From IMG/VR virus record IMGVR_UViG_3300028610_002058, positions 1-21,238 of that record: a DNA stretch of 21,238 nucleotides, one strand, 5' to 3'. How positions within the stretch are numbered: position 1 is the first letter of the stretch; each line of letters starts with the position of its first letter. Shown piece after piece: positions 7,519-16,300 of this stretch. The translations under genes and the position numbers were made by a program. The notes beneath the pieces were generated by a model, which did no database searches, was not told the DNA's origin, and saw nothing but the letters and a program-made list of their open reading frames with translations. The stretch comes from a virus.

Positions 7519-8151
7519 ATGACTGACAATACAGCATTAGAAGTACTCAAATCCCGAGCTGATGCGCTCGGATTACCATACCATCACCGCGCAGGACCTG
7601 ATAAAATTGCGGACATAATTAATGCCCATTTGGTTCAGAATCCTTATGCGGAAGCAGATCTAGAACCCCAAGTTGAACCACGTATGGTTGAAATTGCTGG
7701 GGTAATGTGCGATGTTTCACATGTACCAGAAGTTGATCCTAAGATGGGTGGCGTACTCGACGAGAAGGGTTTCAAGGTATTTAGAGACAACCTAGCATCT
7801 AAGATTCGTCCTGCCCACTCGAGACTTAGACGTGTTCGGTTACAGAATATGAATCCGGCTAAGAAAGACTGGCCTGGTGAATGGATATCTGTAGGTTCCG
7901 CTAAATTAGGAACGTTCAAAAAGTATATTCCTTTCAATGGTGAGCCCTATCATATTCCGCAGATTATTTACGATATGCTAAAAGAGAGGCAATGCACTGT
8001 ATTTTACAATGCAAAGAATCCACAGGGCGGCCCGGATATCCGTAAGGGTAAGTTAATGAAGGAATATGCTGTTGAAGACCTTCCGCCATTGACTCGGGAA
8101 GAGTTGGATGACTTAGCTGCACGTCAAGCCCTCGCCGGTAATGGTTTATAA
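7519..8151 (+). CDS. N4-like virion protein with N-terminal HeH/LEM-like helix pair
   Basis: This 210-residue protein directly follows the capsid gene, the place of N4 gp55. Residues about 6-40 (LEVLKSRADALGLPYHHRAG, then DKIADIINAHL) resemble the HeH/LEM/SAP-like helix-extended loop-helix of phage head proteins. The middle and C-terminal part carries the pattern LRRVRLQNMNPAKKDWPGE, GTFKKYIPFNGEPYHIP, and LMKEYAVEDLPPLTREEL, which I associate with a conserved protein of N4-like phages. Function is unknown; nucleic-acid or protein binding through the HeH-like region is an inference. AGAGGA at 7506-7511 lies 7 nt before the ATG. Confidence 0.88.
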   Translation: MTDNTALEVLKSRADALGLPYHHRAGPDKIADIINAHLVQNPYAEADLEPQVEPRMVEIAGVMCDVSHVPEVDPKMGGVLDEKGFKVFRDNLASKIRPAHSRLRRVRLQNMNPAKKDWPGEWISVGSAKLGTFKKYIPFNGEPYHIPQIIYDMLKERQCTVFYNAKNPQGGPDIRKGKLMKEYAVEDLPPLTREELDDLAARQALAGNGL

Positions 8152-8159
8152 AAGGATAA

Positions 8160-8936
8160 ATGATGACTGAGCATAGCCCCGACCAAATACAGAAACCTAC
8201 GTTTCCACAATTCACGAACTTGGCCCTCAACGAGGGCCTGTTCGATCAACTGATGAAATCCGTAGAGTTTCATCTGGATAAAGAATATAAACAGAGCCGA
8301 TTACGTGGTACAGAATATGCCAAGGTGTACGTCGGGGCTATCCAGGGTGTTATGCAATACACTACCCAGTATTTACTGGGCACTATGCTTATTACAGAAC
8401 AGAGAGACAAAGCAAAAGCTGAAATTAGTTTAATTACCTCACAAGAAAATCTCATTGATGAACAAATAGCAATGAGTCTACTGGAACAAGAGAGGATCCG
8501 GTATGAAATTGATACCTTACTCCCCTTACAGGCAACCAAGCTTCAGTCAGAAATTGATGTACTCGACAATCAAGTACTGAAAATTACCGCAGAAATTGCA
8601 CATCTGGTGGTACAGCAAGCGCTGATTGTTAAACAGGGACTGAAGGTTGACCAAGAAATACTGTTCCTGATAGCCAAGGTAGTTACTGAGAATGCTAATA
8701 CACAAAGTGGTATAGCTGCTTCTGGTAGCCTCATTGGTAAGCAAATGTCATTACTGACTGCTCAAAAATTAGGTTTCTCTGGAGATCTACAGGTTAAGTC
8801 AGCTAAACTGTTTGCAGACTACGATGCCGTATTCCAATCTGTGCAGGAAACTCCTGGAGCTGCTACGTTAGGTAACCAGGCTGTTACTGCAATTGGTCAA
8901 GCTCAGACCACCGCTTCTGCTATTGCGGGCGTCTGA
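8160..8936 (+). CDS. Coiled-coil virion protein (gp54-like)
   Basis: This 258-residue protein has a conserved-looking N-terminal part, with NEGLFDQLM at about 21-29 and a YAKVYVGAIQGVMQYTTQYLLGT stretch at about 53-75. It is followed by a long helical region (about 80-185) rich in Ile, Leu, Gln and Glu with heptad-like spacing, and a C-terminal segment SAKLFADYDAVFQSVQE. This is the character of the gp54-type structural protein in the N4 late operon; I infer a neck or internal head part. Two ATGs occur in tandem at 8160 and 8163. AAGGA at 8152-8156 is only 3 nt from the first and 6 nt from the second, so the true start may be 8163. No membrane segment is seen. Confidence 0.87.
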   Translation: MMTEHSPDQIQKPTFPQFTNLALNEGLFDQLMKSVEFHLDKEYKQSRLRGTEYAKVYVGAIQGVMQYTTQYLLGTMLITEQRDKAKAEISLITSQENLIDEQIAMSLLEQERIRYEIDTLLPLQATKLQSEIDVLDNQVLKITAEIAHLVVQQALIVKQGLKVDQEILFLIAKVVTENANTQSGIAASGSLIGKQMSLLTAQKLGFSGDLQVKSAKLFADYDAVFQSVQETPGAATLGNQAVTAIGQAQTTASAIAGV

Positions 8937-8945
8937 TGAAGCACC

Positions 8946-11417
8946 ATGGGATTATTTAGTGGTAAAACACGATATGCTGCTTATGCAGGTTCGGCTCCTA
9001 TGTTCGAGGTTGACGACAGACCAGCTACAGTAAAAAGTCAAATACTACAAACATCTATTTCGGGCAATGATACTATGTCTGGTGCCATTATGATGGGCAT
9101 TCAGACAGATTACTTTGCCCGAGCCAAGGCCATGATGCGATATGCCAGTAAGGCCGATGGATACATTCGTGGCTTCCCTACCAGTAATTTAAATCTAATT
9201 ACCATTGCTCCTGATGCTATTGAAGCGGCTCTCACCCGGGCGATAGGTGCGTACGATGCCATTACCTGGTCTCAGGCAGGTATTTTTGATGAAGAATTCC
9301 TACTGTCCAAAGCAATCCAAGCCGTATTCACAGATGACGATTACTTTGATTGGACTTCCAATGGTGGGTTACCGGCAGATACACATTGGGATGATGTATT
9401 GGTTACTACGAAAATTCCGGTAGTCAATCCGGATACCAGTGATCATTATGATGCGAGCAATGATTTTGGATACATTCGGTTCATTATTGATTTGGATGAT
9501 CCTGGACTTGATTTACTCGGAGAATTTGGTCCAGATGCTTTCGCACTAATGGGTCTGGATGATCGCATTGATGGGATATATACCGTCACCTTTGATTACA
9601 CCGATAATCTTGGAGCGGCCCAAGTATTTACCGTAGGGACCAAAATAGACATCTCAGAATACCTGACTGGATCCCATGTAATGGTTCGCTATGAGTTAGA
9701 CGGTAAAACCTATTATTGGACATACCTGATTGGTTCAGGTGTTGATCCTGCTTTTGAATTAGATATTCAATTGGATGCCCGGGAAGGAGAGTACCTTCCT
9801 GTAGCTGTTCTAATGCACGATAAGGTATGGTTCGATCAAGACCCTAATTCTCAGTTAGCAATTACGACAAATAAGCTCCTGAGGCGTTTAAACACGTCTG
9901 GGACGGACTTAAAGGATGGCTTTTTAGAAGCTGAAGCTAATGACCCCCAAAAAGGTGGAGAGATCTGGGATTTCTTTGTACATTATGGTGTGCCCATCCA
10001 AACCGATGTCCGTGGATCCAAAGAGTATCTTTGGTATTTCTTTTCAGAATTAGAAGGATGGTCCACCTATAATGCAGCGGATTACTATACATATCTCACA
10101 TCACTTTCGGGAAACCGGTACCTCAGTGCACAGCCCATTACAGAATTAAACATCAGTGAGGCGGGCATTAATGGTTATAACGTGGAATACCGTTGGTCGT
10201 ATATTGAGACAAAATCCTTCGCCGGCCAGTATGCTTCTCTCGCGGGCAAGGAAATATCGATTGACATTATTGAATTAGAACAGACTGGTACAGATCCCGC
10301 TTACCAGACTGCGGTAGATGCGGTTATTGGTCCTGGGACAGCATTAGGAATCTGGGGAAATGATCCCGACAAGCAGGGATATCATGACTTAATTGTGATC
10401 ACCAGACAAAATCCAGATGACCCAGATAATCCAGGAGTACCTCAGGGTTATCAACAAATGCTCATCATGGGTTTGAGTATGCGGTACAAGATTAATACCA
10501 AAGACAATGACACCAATAATTATCGTTTTAGGTACGCTGAAGCATTGTTATTTGGTGACGATGAGGAGACAGCAGAATTTAGAATGCCAATTCTCTACAA
10601 GTCTCTAAAAGAAGTGCCGACCCTACATCGAGAAGAAGTTTGTACGGATGCACTAACGACTACGGTATTCTTGGTACAAAGAACGAAAGTGCGATGGTAC
10701 CAGACAGGATTCTTTAAATGGGTGATTATTATTATCGCCATTATTCTTATCATATACGCTATTATGAATCCAGGTTTTCTGAAGGAGGCTATGGCATTTT
10801 TGCAATTTGCTACAGCCAGTACAATAGCCTATGTTGCGGCAGTTGTTGCCTTCACCTTTGCTATTGGGTGGATAATTTCTACTGCTGCATCAAATATTGG
10901 AGGACGAGCGGGCCAGCTATTTGCTATTATTGCAGCCGTCGCTTTCTTTTATAGTGCAGGTGGTTTTGGTAATATAGCAGACACTTTCCATCAAGTGGTG
11001 GAGAGTCCAGGTTGGGCGTCTGCTCAAGCATTTATTAGCGCAACTTATCCAATATATAACATGGGGTTCACAGTTTATAGTACACTTGTCTTAGAGAAGC
11101 TCGAAGCGGACCTTAGAGACTTCATATCAAGTGCCAAGGAAAGACAACAGGAGTTACAGGACGCATGGGATGCTTTCGGACCTGTTCCGAGCTGGCTAGA
11201 TCCACTGGATTTAGTTAATATATATATAAGACAAGGACAATCTGAGTTAGCCGACTCATACTTTGCCCGTGTCCTTGAACCTAATCCAGGGGTTCAAGGA
11301 TATGAACTAATTTCTAATTTTACTGATGTGGCTCTAATATTGCCGCAGGCAGCAGGACAATCAACCGTCCTAGACGGAATGTTTAATGATTTTGCAAAAC
11401 AACGAGGAGCAGTATAA
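8946..11417 (+). CDS. Large virion protein with C-terminal transmembrane cluster (gp53-like)
   Basis: This 823-residue protein starts with MGLFSGKTRYAAYAGS, an opening shared by large structural proteins of several podoviruses. The first 585 residues look soluble, with Asp/Tyr/Trp-rich beta segments (about 140-300 and 330-450). Three strongly hydrophobic segments follow at about 592-611, 620-650 and 658-675, then a helical, charged tail (about 705-790) with the motif SWLDPLDL. A virion protein with such segments could enter or span the host membrane at ejection, as internal virion proteins of podoviruses do; this is inference. The start has only weak Shine-Dalgarno similarity 9 nt after the previous stop, suggesting coupling. 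Its stop overlaps the next ATG by one base (TAATG). Confidence 0.9.
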   Translation: MGLFSGKTRYAAYAGSAPMFEVDDRPATVKSQILQTSISGNDTMSGAIMMGIQTDYFARAKAMMRYASKADGYIRGFPTSNLNLITIAPDAIEAALTRAIGAYDAITWSQAGIFDEEFLLSKAIQAVFTDDDYFDWTSNGGLPADTHWDDVLVTTKIPVVNPDTSDHYDASNDFGYIRFIIDLDDPGLDLLGEFGPDAFALMGLDDRIDGIYTVTFDYTDNLGAAQVFTVGTKIDISEYLTGSHVMVRYELDGKTYYWTYLIGSGVDPAFELDIQLDAREGEYLPVAVLMHDKVWFDQDPNSQLAITTNKLLRRLNTSGTDLKDGFLEAEANDPQKGGEIWDFFVHYGVPIQTDVRGSKEYLWYFFSELEGWSTYNAADYYTYLTSLSGNRYLSAQPITELNISEAGINGYNVEYRWSYIETKSFAGQYASLAGKEISIDIIELEQTGTDPAYQTAVDAVIGPGTALGIWGNDPDKQGYHDLIVITRQNPDDPDNPGVPQGYQQMLIMGLSMRYKINTKDNDTNNYRFRYAEALLFGDDEETAEFRMPILYKSLKEVPTLHREEVCTDALTTTVFLVQRTKVRWYQTGFFKWVIIIIAIILIIYAIMNPGFLKEAMAFLQFATASTIAYVAAVVAFTFAIGWIISTAASNIGGRAGQLFAIIAAVAFFYSAGGFGNIADTFHQVVESPGWASAQAFISATYPIYNMGFTVYSTLVLEKLEADLRDFISSAKERQQELQDAWDAFGPVPSWLDPLDLVNIYIRQGQSELADSYFARVLEPNPGVQGYELISNFTDVALILPQAAGQSTVLDGMFNDFAKQRGAV

Positions 11418-11878
11418 TGGCTGGCAACCAAAATTCATTTATAAATATGGACCAATTTCTTTCTGGACAAGGGAGTGCCTTAAATTTAAGTGGTACTCAA
11501 CAACAGAACGCGAGTCCATTTTCTCTTATGGATCCCAGTTCTTCTGGTTTCTTACAGCCATTTGGCGCTGATCAGAATTCCGGTGGTGGGTTATTTGGAC
11601 AATTGGGTAACCTATTTAAATCTGAAGGTTTCCAAAGTGGAGTAAGTGGCTTTTCACAATTAGCTAATATTTATTCTGGTTTTAAAGCCCTGGGTTTAGC
11701 AAAAGATACCTTGAGTTTTCAAAAAAGCGCATTTAATAAAAACTTCAATGCTCAAGTTAAGGATTATGAAAATACTCTGAAAGATCGATGGACTGCCCGT
11801 AATGCTTCAGCAGCCTCTCGTGGACAATCTTTTGAATCTTTAGGCAGTTTCCTCAATGATCGTAAGATTGGTGGATAA
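11417..11878 (+). CDS. Small Gly/Ser/Gln-rich internal virion protein (gp52-like)
   Basis: This 153-residue protein has a disordered, Gln/Ser/Gly/Phe-rich N-terminal half. The C-terminal half is helical, with FQKSAFNKNFNAQVKDYENTL (about 105-125), then KDRW.AR.A and SFESLGSFLNDRKI. The F-x-K-x-A-F-N-x-N ... L-x-D-R ... S-x-x-S-x-x-x-F/Y order is one I associate with the small structural gene two positions before the polymerase in N4-like phages. Probable virion component; function unknown. GAGGAG at 11404-11409 precedes an ATG that overlaps the upstream stop. Confidence 0.87.
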   Translation: MAGNQNSFINMDQFLSGQGSALNLSGTQQQNASPFSLMDPSSSGFLQPFGADQNSGGGLFGQLGNLFKSEGFQSGVSGFSQLANIYSGFKALGLAKDTLSFQKSAFNKNFNAQVKDYENTLKDRWTARNASAASRGQSFESLGSFLNDRKIGG

Positions 11879-11889
11879 CGGAGAATATA

Positions 11890-13356
11890 ATGGCTAGACC
11901 AATTACTTGGCGTAATGTTACAAATACTGTTACCGGCAATCCTGCTTCTGCTTTAGGAATTGCCTCTTCTGCTTTTGGTCGAGCAGGACGAAGTGCTCGT
12001 GAGCGGATTGTCCAAATTCGAGAAGGTGAAGACAGGGATCAGGAAAGTATTACTAATGAGGCATTATCTTCTATTTTTGCTAAAGACGGTTCTATTGATT
12101 CTGATGATTTGCAAAATCTCCCGGCTGGAGTCGATATTGCTACAATCCTTGATCGGATGAATACACAAGATGTTACTGGCGCCGATGTCGGTGCTAGTAA
12201 AGCGAGTACTCGATTAAGTACTGCCCAAGCAATTGAGGAAGAACGGGCAAATACACCACAAGCAATTGCTCGAGCACTAGCGAGAGAAGACACCGCTGAT
12301 GAATTAGCTCAGTCAGATATAGAACTTCGACAAAAAGGTGTAGAAATTAGGCAATCGCAATTAGCAAATCAAAATGCAGAGATTGCTCGGGTACAAGAGA
12401 ATAGGTCAGCCAGCATTGCCATAGATGCAGCTTTCTCTCGTTTCCAATTAGAAGCAAATGCTCCTGCAAGGGAAGCAGCTACTCAAGCTATTGCAGCATT
12501 AAATGCAAGAGATGATATTAATGATCCAGTTTTGCGACAGCGATTATTGGATGATATTACTGAGCCCTTACAAAACCATATTGCTCAGAATAAAACAGAG
12601 TTAGCTCCAGGATTTTTGGCAGAATATTTAATAAATAATACTGCAAGTCGAGAAGCCATTGCGGATAGTTCATTAGGTTCTCAAGTAGCAGCCCGCTCAG
12701 AAAGAGCGGAAGCTCGAGCCGATGTTCGGCAAGAGTCTATTAATAAGAATATTGAGCGTCAAAGGAATGTCCTTGCCTCAATGGCTACTGGTACGAATAA
12801 TTCTAATCTTTGGCAAATAGCTGCAAATCCGGATGGCACAATTACTGTGTTAGACAAAGATTCGGCAAAAGATAATAAGTTGAGTAAAGAACAAGCTCAC
12901 CGTCAAATTAAAAGACAGACAAAAGGTGTAGGTTTCCTGAAACCAGGTTCTTCTATTGCTTTGGGTATTACTGAGGATAAAGATCTTCCAAAGAAAGCTC
13001 AAGAAGAAATTGATGATCTTTTAGCTCGAGTAGGTGGGAATAGGCAACTTTTTACCCAGTTAACTGAGAATGTAGAATTTGATCCGGATATTGGTGATGA
13101 TGAAGTTCATGGAATGCCGAGTAAAGACGATGTTGATCGGGCTGTTGACATATATACAAGAGAAGCAGGTCTCATGTTAAAAGTAGATCCTCAATTTAAT
13201 GGTGGTGTGGATCCCGCTACAAATTTCTTACAACAGTTACTTAAAGGAATAGATAATTCAGCATTACCCTTTGGTGGTCCAAAATCTGACACCTCAGCCA
13301 TTGATGCTGCTGTAGCTTCTGCAGGTGAAGCTGCTGTCGCTCGATTAGGCGAGTAA
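11890..13356 (+). CDS. Helical internal virion protein preceding vRNAP (gp51-like)
   Basis: This 488-residue protein is Ala/Glu/Arg/Gln-rich and almost wholly helical by eye, with a coiled-coil-like stretch around residues 140-175 (runs such as ELRQKGVEIRQSQLANQNAE). It opens MARPITWRNV, resembling the gene directly upstream of the virion RNA polymerase in N4-like phages. The C-terminal third holds more structured-looking blocks (KGVGFLKPGSSIALGITED, FDPDIGDDEVHGMPSKDDVD). It probably travels in the head and helps package or eject the polymerase, an inference from adjacency: only 5 nt separate its stop from the polymerase ATG. GGAG lies about 8 nt before its own start. Confidence 0.88.
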   Translation: MARPITWRNVTNTVTGNPASALGIASSAFGRAGRSARERIVQIREGEDRDQESITNEALSSIFAKDGSIDSDDLQNLPAGVDIATILDRMNTQDVTGADVGASKASTRLSTAQAIEEERANTPQAIARALAREDTADELAQSDIELRQKGVEIRQSQLANQNAEIARVQENRSASIAIDAAFSRFQLEANAPAREAATQAIAALNARDDINDPVLRQRLLDDITEPLQNHIAQNKTELAPGFLAEYLINNTASREAIADSSLGSQVAARSERAEARADVRQESINKNIERQRNVLASMATGTNNSNLWQIAANPDGTITVLDKDSAKDNKLSKEQAHRQIKRQTKGVGFLKPGSSIALGITEDKDLPKKAQEEIDDLLARVGGNRQLFTQLTENVEFDPDIGDDEVHGMPSKDDVDRAVDIYTREAGLMLKVDPQFNGGVDPATNFLQQLLKGIDNSALPFGGPKSDTSAIDAAVASAGEAAVARLGE

Positions 13357-13361
13357 ATATA

Positions 13362-16300
13362 ATGCCTAGTGTATATGACCGGTTAGCGGGAATTTCTGGC
13401 AAAAACATTGACGATACTCTGGCTAGTAAGAAGCAGAGTATAGCCAATACACAAAATGCCCGTGCTAGACGATTAGATCCCTCTTACACAATATTTGATC
13501 CAGATGAATGGATTAAACCTCTTGATGGCGATACGTTAGTCCATAAAACTCAATTCACTACAGATGGAAAACCATTAACTATGCGTTTTGCCCTTCCAGC
13601 GGGACAAACATACGATACTTTTGAAATTAAAAAAGATCAAATACCAGAAGGTCGACCTGGCCATGACCCTTATGCGGATAATCCGCGTCGTGCAGATTTC
13701 CATAGAGAAGCCTTAGCCCTACAATTGGGTAAGGATTTCGATGATATTTCAAATCAAGATTTGTATAATGCAGGCATAGCACAACATCAACGCCTTATTG
13801 ATGGAATAGAATCTCTTCGCGGTCAACCAATGCGCCTTGATAGGAAAGGTGATAAATATGGGCGGGCCCTTGGCAGATTTGAAAATCCGGATGCACTAAA
13901 AGAAATATCGGGTGGTGTACAAGCAGGATATACTTCACCATTTAATGCCCAAGAACAAGTGGCAGATTTTCTGGAAGACCCTTCAAATTTTGTTAAGCCC
14001 CAGGATCGTTCTTTAGTAGAAGCCATGTTTCAGGATTCTCCTGTAGGTTTTGTGGGCACCATAGCTACTGTAGCGAATACTATTGCCCAATTTGTAGCCA
14101 TTGGTCAATCTGTTGCCTCAGGTAAATCTGTGCCACCAGAATTAAATCAATTCTTTGAAAATAATAGAGATCGCATTAAAAATGCGAAAGAACATTTTTC
14201 AACAAATAGTAAAAATTTTCGTGAAAGAATGGATGCGAAAGAAAAACAATTTTTACAAGAACCACTTTATAATGCTCGAGTTGTTAAATTCAGCGAAGAA
14301 CATCCAAATGCTCTAGATGGCACTATTGCATTTCTGGCAGGTATTGCAGAATATGGGGATCGTCTTGAATATCTGTATGAAAATCCGGGACGAATTTTGG
14401 ATGCATCTGCAGAATCTTTACCGTATATGCTGGGAATTGGTGTTATTGGTAAAGTATCAGCAAAAGTAGCTTCTGAAGCGATAGGACGAGGTTTAGCCAA
14501 TCGATTAGTTAAAGAAGGTGCTACTAATAAAAATGCTATCGCTGTTGCGACTGAATATTTGGCCAGTAAAGCGGGTAAGGCAGCAGTTGAGAAAGCATCT
14601 TCCCGGGCAGGTATATTAGCTATTGCTAGTTCCGAAGCTGCAATGAATGCGGCAGAAGTCTACGGACAAGTAGCCGTAATGACTCCGGAAGAATTAGCTG
14701 GCTCAGAAAGATATACAAAATTACGGGGTCAAAATTTGAGCCATGAAGCAGCTCGAGATATTTTAGCTAAAGAAGCATTTAATAAAATATTCTATTGGAA
14801 TTTTGCTGTAGCAGGATTTGCTTCTAAATTTTCAGGAGCGGGTGCTTGGGAATCACAATTACTTAGGCAATTTACAAATAAAACAAAAAAAGGATTTTTA
14901 CGACGTACCGGAAATTTGGTAGGAGAAAGTTTCAAGGCAGGTGGGCGAGAATTTGTTGAAGAATCAATTCAATCAGGTGCTGGGGAAGCATTATCTCAAC
15001 GAGGAAGGGAAGAAACAACAGGAGTACAAGTAGGTCCTGGTGTTGGTGCTGCAACTGCAGAAGGTGGAGTAGTAGGCTTTGCTTCAGGTTTAGGACTTAG
15101 TGGTGCTGCTCGTATGGGTGCCGGTTTTTCTAAAGGGTTCATAAAAACTACTAAAAACTTAAATAAAAAAATAAATGAAGATATTGGTGCTGCTACAGAA
15201 AATGTAACAGTAATAGGAGCCGATGGTGCAGTCGGTGGTGGAGTAAATGTTGATAGTACAATAAAAACGGAAAAACAGGAAAATGTATACCAGCCGGAAG
15301 AACATATTAAAAGGATGCTTCAGGACTCCGAAACAGCAGAGACAACTGATGAGGAAGCATCACACCTCTTTATTGATATGCAGAGACATTGGGGAGAATT
15401 CAAAAAGCAAGCAACTGATGAGGAAATTGCAACCCTTGAAGGCTCAGTTGAACGGTTCTTTGATGAAGCCTATGTGGCCCTTAACACTAAAGCTATCGAA
15501 CTCACTAAAGAATTCTCACAAGAAGAATTATTCGCAGATCCGGATAAGAAAGCCATCATTATGGCGGCAGCTAAATATGCAGGGTTCCAGAATCCAGATA
15601 CCAACTCTAAGATGGGTCAATATCTTAATGCTGTTCGGGTTACACAAGCTACACTAGAAACTGCACAAGAGACTGCGGACGCAAATGAAGAGATTCTTTT
15701 GGCTCAAGGAACTTCAAAAGAAAATATTAATCGTGTTATTGAAGAAAAAATGGGATATGGGGTTGAGGGTCAATTGGGCCTGAACGGCCATGTGATAAGA
15801 ATTGAAGGAGCGGTCCTGGAAGGAAACTCTGAGGAGTATTCTCGATTTGATCGAGTATTAGGTAATTTTATAATAAGCCAGGTTAGAAAATTGAAGGCTT
15901 CAAATGAATTGCTGGAACGTGTTACCAACATTAAAGATAATGAAACAGTTGCCGGTATTGAGGAAGAAATCAAAGAACAATTTAAGCTGAATCAAAAAAT
16001 AACGTATAAACCACAGCAAGGAACGAATAAGAATACAGGATTATTTGGTTTTATTGCTTTACAGACTTCTGAATTGGCTGAAATGGGAGCAGTACGTCAG
16101 ACATTAGCTGATCAGGCGGTAATTGAGTTTGAAGGATTGAATGAACATTCCTTACAAATTGCACAACAACCCATACCGGGAGCTGATTTGGCTCAGTTAC
16201 AGGAAGCCTTTGAAAGTTTCCTTACAATTCCTTCGGAAACAAGTGTTGACGAGACGGCGCCAGCCGGCGAGGAAACCCAAGTCGAAGACTCCCAAGGTCC

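Noticed and set aside
8365-8380. Inverted repeat CCCAGT-ATTT-ACTGGG in the gp54-like gene
   Set aside because: 6-bp stem with 4-nt loop inside coding sequence, no neighbouring signal; within what chance would give over 21 kb.
10718-10954. 78-codon + strand frame rich in Tyr/Cys inside the 823-aa protein gene
   Set aside because: It is a shifted reading of the transmembrane-coding stretch; its composition is implausible for a protein.
11386-11571. Possible programmed frameshift between the 823-aa and 153-aa proteins
   Set aside because: The stop/start overlap (TAATG) with a clear GAGGAG site explains the junction by re-initiation, and no slippery heptamer was seen.
15283-15657. 124-codon + strand open frame in a different phase inside the polymerase gene
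   Set aside because: The polymerase frame is continuous through it, the translation is Lys/Leu/Arg-biased without recognisable character, and there is no ribosome site.
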